A stretch of 6,079 bases of DNA, from positions 1 through 6,079 of the forward strand of contig DOHE01000088.1 of NCBI GenBank assembly GCA_003535395.1. Direction: 5' to 3'. The stretch is from Clostridiales bacterium (GTDB lineage: Bacteria > Bacillota > Clostridia > UBA8921). The notes under the pieces were generated by a model. The model ran no database searches and had not been told where the DNA came from. It was given only the letters and a program-made list of their open reading frames with translations. Both the position numbers and the translations under genes were made by a program. Of this stretch, positions 1-4,082 are shown in pieces; the first letter of the stretch is position 1, and every line of letters starts with the position of its first letter.

Positions 1-1
1 G

Positions 2-49
2 GAAAAAATTGCGGCTGCTTTGAATATCAATGTAAAGGATCTGCTGTAG
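2..49 (+). CDS. C-terminal fragment of probable XRE-family helix-turn-helix regulator (5' partial)
   Basis: Only the last 15 codons and a TAG stop are in the window; the gene begins beyond the left edge. The readable tail is EKIAAALNINVKDLL. This strongly resembles the end of a Cro/C1-type helix-turn-helix domain, where a final helix of the form 'KIAxALNVxxxDLL' closes the fold. Many small XRE regulators end exactly there. If so, it would be a DNA-binding transcriptional regulator acting in the cytoplasm. It is followed after seven bases by a 54-codon gene on the same strand, so the two are probably co-transcribed. Fifteen residues are too few to be sure of the family. Confidence 0.5.
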   Translation, partial: EKIAAALNINVKDLL

Positions 50-56
50 GCTATAT

Positions 57-221
57 ATGAAAGTAGTAAAATCAGGAAGATACTGGAAAGTCATCGATGC
101 CAAAGGGCGTTTGCTTCTTCTGACTGCAAACGAATATGACGCCCTGGTGGTAAAAGTCATGCTGGAAGCCAAGGAGACGACGGGACCCAAAGTGGCTCAT
201 AAATTTCCAAGGAAGACATGA
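57..221 (+). CDS. small hypothetical protein, 54 aa
   Basis: This is an ATG-to-TGA frame of 54 codons that I do not recognise. The protein begins MKVVKSGRYWKVID and continues with a hydrophobic patch (residues 19-23, LLLLT), a short helix-like stretch (residues 25-39) and a basic tail ending KFPRKT. There is no cysteine, no signal peptide and no clear membrane segment. The first 30 residues read like a small beta-hairpin domain. The start lies seven bases after the stop of the putative HTH gene, with only a weak GTAGG upstream, so translation may be coupled to that gene. Its last 25 bases overlap the 3' end of the convergent amrS gene. Gene-like amino acid composition and tight spacing support it. 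Its short length and lack of a known family keep confidence moderate. Confidence 0.5.
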   Translation: MKVVKSGRYWKVIDAKGRLLLLTANEYDALVVKVMLEAKETTGPKVAHKFPRKT

Positions 222-1072
222 TCCAGGTATTCCGATGCGGTCGCTGCCAAAGTCTTCAGGGTCCCAGGCGGGGTTGCCGGCGTATTTCTGCGGTAGGCCG
301 GAAAGTACCGGCTAAGATGCAGCGGAATATCCCGGCGAATCCCGGCCAGCCAGGCTGCAAGCTGACGGATCTCCTCGGGTGAATCATTCAGCCCGGGGAT
401 GATCAGGGTCGTGATCTCCACATGGCAAATTGAAGCCAGGATCTCCACACTTTGTTTCACCCATTCCAGGGAGCCGGCGCAGTGAGCCCGGTAAAAGTCT
501 TCTGTAAAAGCTTTCACATCTACGTTGACTGCATCCAGGATACTGCCCAGTTGAAGCAGGGGTTCTTTTTGGATCGTGCCGTTGGTCACCATGACATTGC
601 AATATCCCCTTTCACGGGCCAGGCGGCCGGCATCCAGCATGTATTCATAAAAAGTGACCGGCTCATTATAGGTATAGGCGATCCCGATGCACCGCGGATC
701 ACCGGGAACCATTTCCACCAGCTGCTTTGGTGGAATGTATACGACAGGCGGGTGCTGCCTGGCGATTTTCCAGTTTTGACAAAAATCGCAGCGCAGGTTG
801 CATCCGAAAGTGCCGATGGAGAGCACCGTGCTCCCCGGATGGAAGCGCTTCAGCGGCTTTTTTTCAATGGGATCGTAAGCCAGAGAGGAAATTTGCCCGT
901 AGCTGTCCGCTTCCAGTATTCCTTTCCGGTGGGTCCGGACCCCGCACCGTCCGGATCCCCCCTCGGCGATGAAACACTCATGCGGGCAAAGGCCGCAGCG
1001 GATGCCGGTTTCTTTAAAGCCGCATGGGCGATCGATCCCTGATACCAAAGTATAGAACATCGCTTCTCTCAT
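197..1072 (-). CDS. amrS: AmmeMemoRadiSam system radical SAM enzyme
   Basis: This 291-residue protein is of full family length and related to pyruvate-formate-lyase activating enzymes. The radical SAM cluster motif CX3CX2C is at C91, C95 and C98 (GCNLRCDFCQNW). It should bind a [4Fe-4S] cluster and cleave S-adenosylmethionine to a 5'-deoxyadenosyl radical. An N-terminal cysteine group (C26, C29, C33, C43; CGLCPHEC and GRCGVR) is typical of this subfamily and may hold further metal. Later family landmarks are YTYNEP (133-138), VTNG (162-165), NVDVKAF (183-189), HLSRYFP (252-258) and a closing FLGN. The ATG at 1070-1072 is favoured because the product begins MREAMFY, like the family's usual MKEALFY. 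This start overlaps the amrA stop as ATGA, implying coupled translation. A second ATG (Met5) has a somewhat better upstream GAGAGAAG. The substrate is not established; a partnership with the AmrA fusion is inferred from conserved linkage. Confidence 0.93.
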   Translation of the reverse strand: MREAMFYTLVSGIDRPCGFKETGIRCGLCPHECFIAEGGSGRCGVRTHRKGILEADSYGQISSLAYDPIEKKPLKRFHPGSTVLSIGTFGCNLRCDFCQNWKIARQHPPVVYIPPKQLVEMVPGDPRCIGIAYTYNEPVTFYEYMLDAGRLARERGYCNVMVTNGTIQKEPLLQLGSILDAVNVDVKAFTEDFYRAHCAGSLEWVKQSVEILASICHVEITTLIIPGLNDSPEEIRQLAAWLAGIRRDIPLHLSRYFPAYRRNTPATPPGTLKTLAATASEYLDHVFLGNL

Positions 1073-2493
1073 GACGGATGCCGCTCCACCCGGAACCTTT
1101 CCAGGGTGACTCCATTCAGGCTGGCGATGCCCGCTTTTCGAAGGGCGATCCCAACTTGCTGCTCCACCGTGTCCACCCCTTTCAGGTCCGGCAAAAGCAG
1201 CCCGGTCTTGCCTCCTTTTCTCACGATCACCCCATATTTGCCGGGATCCAGATCAGAAAGACTCTCCACAGGTTCCGGAGCACGCAAAATATCGACATGG
1301 AAATCAATCTCTTCCAACTCTTCCGGCGTGACCGGAAGGAATCGGGGGTCCCGGGTCCCTGCTGCAATGGCGTTGGCGATGATTTCTTCCGCCAAGTCAG
1401 GTCGGGTCGGGTATAGGGTACCGATGCAGCCCCTGAGTTCGCCGTGCAATTCCATGGACACAAAAGCTCCCGCCCTTCGCTGACGCATTTCCGGCGGCAG
1501 ATCGTCAGGGACCTTCAGGGTCCTTCCGGTTTGAAGGTATTCCCGGAGCGCATTTTTGGCCAGGCGGGTGCAGGCATCTCCCCGGGTGTCGGGAGCTGCT
1601 TCTGCGGATTTCATGCCATTTTCTCTTTCATTATCGGAGCATTTGAACACTACCACGGCATAGCCCACCCCAAAAGGAGCTTCATAAGAAGATTCCATGA
1701 CCTGGTATTCTGATCCATGCAATGATCCAAGCAGCATCAGCAGCGGGAGATGGCCGCACTGGCAGGCATTATCCAGGAGTTCAGGCGGCATGGCAAGCAC
1801 TCCGGCCGTGTCTTTTTGCGCCAGTTTTTGAAGCAGTCCACGGTCATAGGCTTCTCCAGCAGGGTCAAAGCCGCAGGGGGCTTCCGGAGAGAGGCAGTGA
1901 GACAAATCTCCGCTGGCGATGACCCATACCCTCCTCCCCATAGACTTTGCTGTTTGTCGGATCCTCCGTCCGGCCTCATACGCCGTACGGGGAGAACAGA
2001 ATCCGGGAGTTATATGGACCAGCCTGACGTCTTTCAAAACCTCTTTGTGATAATACAGCGGTACAAACGCCCCATGATCCAAAACCGCAAAGCTTTTCTC
2101 CCCTTTGCCGCTTCCGGGCTCCAGCCTCACGAAAGGGATCCCGCAGGTTTGCATTCCTTTTATAATGGCATCCGCCAGCTCCGGATCTCCGGGCCACTTC
2201 ATGTCAAGCCCGGGACATCCGAATCTTGACATATCTCCCTGGTATACGGCCGACACGGATATGCTCACCGCATCCTGAAACATCCGGCCGTGGGGGCTGA
2301 TCAGGATCAGCGCATCCGGCCCGGAATCAGCCGCAAGACCGGCCGCAAGGCGCACCGCTTCTACGGTGGCCGCGCAGGCAGATCCCTGTTCCCGGCCGAT
2401 TTCCGGAAGCATGACGGGTGGATGGGGAAGCAGGCTTGCGCCTGTGATCCCGGGCGTGGAAGATGAAAATCGGACGGGTCCGGCTGTACTCAC
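1069..2493 (-). CDS. amrA: AmmeMemoRadiSam system protein A: Memo/LigB-like domain fused to AMMECR1 domain
   Basis: This 474-residue protein has two domains. Residues about 16-284 form a class III extradiol dioxygenase subunit B-like domain (the Memo/LigB fold). Its conserved stretches are LLPHPPVMLPEIG (H24), ISPHG (H68), DHGAFVPL (139-146), SGDLSH (194-199) and CQCGHL (244-249). The histidines H24, H68, H140 and H199 are candidate metal ligands. A hydrophilic linker (about 285-300) leads to an AMMECR1 domain at about 305-470, with the hallmark LRGCIGTL (353-360), RDPRF (381-385), GLLLPDL and ALRKAGI. This domain order is a known family arrangement. Other genomes carry the two domains as separate genes. 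The start is GTG, set by a strong GGGAGG seven bases upstream; no other start codon lies before the first motif. The product therefore has some 12 residues ahead of the usual family start. The activity is unknown; Memo relatives bind iron or copper. Confidence 0.92.
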   Translation of the reverse strand: MSTAGPVRFSSSTPGITGASLLPHPPVMLPEIGREQGSACAATVEAVRLAAGLAADSGPDALILISPHGRMFQDAVSISVSAVYQGDMSRFGCPGLDMKWPGDPELADAIIKGMQTCGIPFVRLEPGSGKGEKSFAVLDHGAFVPLYYHKEVLKDVRLVHITPGFCSPRTAYEAGRRIRQTAKSMGRRVWVIASGDLSHCLSPEAPCGFDPAGEAYDRGLLQKLAQKDTAGVLAMPPELLDNACQCGHLPLLMLLGSLHGSEYQVMESSYEAPFGVGYAVVVFKCSDNERENGMKSAEAAPDTRGDACTRLAKNALREYLQTGRTLKVPDDLPPEMRQRRAGAFVSMELHGELRGCIGTLYPTRPDLAEEIIANAIAAGTRDPRFLPVTPEELEEIDFHVDILRAPEPVESLSDLDPGKYGVIVRKGGKTGLLLPDLKGVDTVEQQVGIALRKAGIASLNGVTLERFRVERHPS

Positions 2494-2500
2494 AACGATC

Positions 2501-2506
2501 CCTCCC
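2501..2506 (-). promoter_or_regulatory. ribosome binding site fixing the GTG start of amrA
   Basis: The minus strand reads GGGAGG here, seven bases before the GTG at 2491-2493. It is a near-perfect anti-16S match and decides an otherwise ambiguous non-ATG start. It lies directly against the tandem repeat array, with one base between them. Confidence 0.8.
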
Positions 2507-2507
2507 G

Positions 2508-2560
2508 GTACTTTAAGACTTTAAGTACTTTAAGTACTTTAAGTACTTTAAGTACTTTAA
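2508..2560. repeat. tandem array of six 9-bp units GTACTTTAA
   Basis: Units begin at 2508, 2517, 2525, 2534, 2543 and 2552. Five are identical. The second lacks the T and is only 8 bp (GACTTTAA). Each junction between full units creates the perfect 8-bp palindrome AAGTACTT, present four times (2523, 2532, 2541, 2550) at exact 9-bp spacing. The array lies between the divergent amrA and murD genes. It is next to the amrA ribosome binding site and downstream of the predicted amrA promoter, so it would be transcribed into the amrA leader. It could be a multi-site operator, a structured leader or a slippage-prone spacer; the sequence alone does not say which. Confidence 0.95.
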
Positions 2561-2567
2561 TCCTGCA

Positions 2568-2597
2568 CTATCATGATTCCCGTATTTTTATTATAAT
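2568..2597 (+). promoter_or_regulatory. predicted promoter of murD
   Basis: A perfect TATAAT lies on the plus strand at 2592-2597, inside the palindrome ATTATAAT (2590-2597) that also supplies the minus-strand -10. The best -35 at a tolerable distance is CTATCA (2568-2573, three of six, 18-bp spacer), so this side looks weaker or activator-dependent. Transcription would start near 2604, leaving a leader of about 29 bases before murD. Confidence 0.45.
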
Positions 2598-2618
2598 ACA
2601 GGGGAATATGGATCACAA
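2590..2618 (-). promoter_or_regulatory. predicted sigma-A promoter of the amrA-amrS operon
   Basis: On the minus strand, TTGTGA (2618-2613, four of six to TTGACA) is followed by a 17-bp spacer and a perfect TATAAT (2595-2590). Transcription would start near 2583, giving a leader of about 90 bases that carries the whole tandem repeat array. The -35 box ends three bases from the murD ribosome binding site, so it lies inside the murD leader. No experimental support is visible. Confidence 0.55.
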
Positions 2619-2620
2619 TC

Positions 2621-2625
2621 GGAGG
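2621..2625 (+). promoter_or_regulatory. ribosome binding site fixing the GTG start of murD
   Basis: GGAGG is placed seven bases before the GTG at 2633-2635. This supports the non-ATG start and a product beginning MNHKLEMF, which reaches the first Rossmann motif at the usual distance. Confidence 0.85.
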
Positions 2626-2632
2626 TTTTACC

Positions 2633-4039
2633 GTGAATCACAAACTGGAAATGTTCAAGCAAAATATACAAAACAAGCGTGTCGCGGTTTTGGGCCTGGG
2701 GATCAGCAACACGCCCCTGGTGAAGTTTTTGCACCGGATCGGCGTCCGCGGGATTGCCTGTTTTGACCGGGCGGAACCAAACGCTCTTCTTCCGGTGATG
2801 GATGCGCTTGGCGGACTGGACCTTGCTTTTTATACCGGCAGGGATTATCTTCAGGATCTCACAGGATTTGATGTGATCTTTAAAACTCCCGTCGTGCGGT
2901 TTGATATACCGGAATTGATGGCTGCCCGGGCCGGCGGCGCATGGGTGACATCTGAGATGGAGGTCTTCTGTGACCTGTGCCCGGCCCCGATATACGGGAT
3001 TACCGGGAGCGACGGCAAAACCACCACCACCACGCTGGTGAACGAAATGCTTAGCCGGCAGGGGTTTGTGTGCCACCTGGGCGGCAACATCGGGACCCCC
3101 CTGCTGGACCGGATCGAGCAGGTCACTCCCGAGGACCGGGTAGTGCTGGAACTCTCAAGCTTCCAGCTGCATACCCTGCGGCAGCGCATCCACACTGCCG
3201 TGATCACCAACCTGTCTCCCAACCACCTGGATGTGCACAGATCCTATGAAGAATATGTGGATGCCAAAAAGAACATCTACCGTTACCAGCATCCTGAAGA
3301 CCGATTGATCCTGAACCTGGACAACGAAGACACCCGCACACTTCGCCCGGAAGCTCCGGGAACGGTAGCGGGCTTTTCCCGCAAGGGAAATTTAGCCGAT
3401 GATATGGACGGGGTATTCACCGCTGAAGGAAAGGACGGCGTTCCCGCAATGTTCCTGAAACGCGGTGACGATACAAAAAAAATAGTGGATCTTTCTTCCA
3501 TCCTGCTGCCCGGTGTGCACAACCAGGAAAATATCATGGCAGCCGCCGCTGCTGTTTCCGGTGAAGTTTCGGTTGATGTTATGGCACAGATCGCATCGGA
3601 ATTCAAAGGAGTCGCCCACCGCCTGGAGAATATCCGGACCCTGAACGGCATCACATTCATCAATGATTCCATCGCTACCAGCCCCAACCGCACCATCGCC
3701 GGGCTTGAGTCCTTTCCCCGCAAGGTGATCCTGATCGCAGGGGGGAAAGACAAAAACCTGGACTTCTCCGGTGTCGGGAAGGTTCTGGCGGAGCATGTCA
3801 AGTCCCTGTTCCTGATTGGAGAAACCTCAGAAAAAATCGCCGGTTCCCTCGCCGGGACCGATCATCGGATCTCTATCCATTATTGCACCAGCTATCCGGA
3901 GGCGGTAACCGAGGCCTATCTTTCCGCCGCGCCCGGAGATGTGGTGCTTTTGTCTCCCGCCAGTACCAGTTTTGATCTGTTTAAAAATTTTGAAGAAAGG
4001 GGCAACCTGTTCAAACAAGTGGTCAACAGCCTGCAGTAA
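2633..4039 (+). CDS. murD: UDP-N-acetylmuramoyl-L-alanine--D-glutamate ligase
   Basis: MurD adds D-glutamate to UDP-MurNAc-L-alanine with ATP, in the cytoplasmic phase of peptidoglycan synthesis. The 468-residue length is normal. The N-terminal nucleotide-sugar domain has VAVLGLGISN (17-26). The central ATPase domain has the P-loop GITGSDGKTT (122-131, K129) and ELSSFQL (173-179, E173). It also has NLSPNHLDVH (H198) and the DAKKNIY segment, where K212 matches the carbamylated lysine of E. coli MurD. LPGVHNQENIMAA (292-304) precedes the C-terminal ligase domain, with NDSIATSPNRT (344-354), AGGKDKNLDF (369-378) and SPASTSFDLFKNFEERG (441-457). Two places differ from the textbook enzyme. Ile347 stands where E. 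coli has Lys319 in NDSKAT, and KTPVV (84-88) replaces the SPG motif. I believe similar changes occur in clostridial MurD proteins, but I cannot check. The gene stands apart from any dcw cluster seen here. It diverges from amrA and converges on ispH-rpsA. Confidence 0.95.
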   Translation: MNHKLEMFKQNIQNKRVAVLGLGISNTPLVKFLHRIGVRGIACFDRAEPNALLPVMDALGGLDLAFYTGRDYLQDLTGFDVIFKTPVVRFDIPELMAARAGGAWVTSEMEVFCDLCPAPIYGITGSDGKTTTTTLVNEMLSRQGFVCHLGGNIGTPLLDRIEQVTPEDRVVLELSSFQLHTLRQRIHTAVITNLSPNHLDVHRSYEEYVDAKKNIYRYQHPEDRLILNLDNEDTRTLRPEAPGTVAGFSRKGNLADDMDGVFTAEGKDGVPAMFLKRGDDTKKIVDLSSILLPGVHNQENIMAAAAAVSGEVSVDVMAQIASEFKGVAHRLENIRTLNGITFINDSIATSPNRTIAGLESFPRKVILIAGGKDKNLDFSGVGKVLAEHVKSLFLIGETSEKIAGSLAGTDHRISIHYCTSYPEAVTEAYLSAAPGDVVLLSPASTSFDLFKNFEERGNLFKQVVNSLQ

Positions 4040-4051
4040 ACCTTCACGCAG

Positions 4052-4072
4052 CGGCAGCAAACCTGGCTGCCG
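4052..4072. terminator. possible bidirectional hairpin terminator between convergent genes
   Basis: CGGCAGC (4052-4058) and GCTGCCG (4066-4072) form a perfect 7-bp, GC-rich stem around a 7-base loop. It lies 12 bases after the murD stop and 10 bases after the ispH-rpsA stop. Placement is right for terminating both converging genes. However, neither side has a real T-run (GAAAATC on the plus side, GCTGCG then a short TTT on the minus side), so it is not a classic intrinsic terminator. It may act as a 3' stabilising hairpin or with help from a factor. Confidence 0.4.
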
Positions 4073-4082
4073 GAAAATCAGA

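Noticed and set aside
108..132. Perfect inverted repeat CGTTTGC / GCAAACG with an 11-base loop, downstream of amrS on the minus strand
   Set aside because: It could pass for an amrS terminator but lies about 65 bases beyond the stop, inside the small plus-strand coding frame. It has no T-run on the minus side, so it is likely chance.
452..1042. Long plus-strand open frame of 196 codons opposite amrS
   Set aside because: It lies wholly within amrS, which carries clear catalytic motifs. The antisense translation shows no recognisable domain.
1610..1625. Possible internal start (Met294) between the Memo-like and AMMECR1 domains of amrA
   Set aside because: The upstream GAAAGAG is a weak match at loose spacing, and the two-domain fusion is a normal family form. 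Nothing requires a separate AMMECR1 product.
1750..2229. Plus-strand open frame of 159 codons opposite amrA
   Set aside because: It is a shadow of the Memo-like domain coding region, with no ribosome binding site or family resemblance.
2570..2577. 8-bp palindrome ATCATGAT upstream of murD
   Set aside because: It is short and isolated, and flanking bases do not extend it. An 8-bp palindrome is expected by chance at this scale.
3019..3034. ACC trinucleotide run in murD
   Set aside because: It encodes the threonine run of the MurD P-loop (GKTTTTT), which is protein-constrained. It is not a candidate phase-variable repeat.
3283..3801. Minus-strand open frame of 172 codons inside murD
   Set aside because: It is antisense to the conserved central and C-terminal MurD domains. 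Its Ser/Arg-rich composition is typical of a spurious frame.
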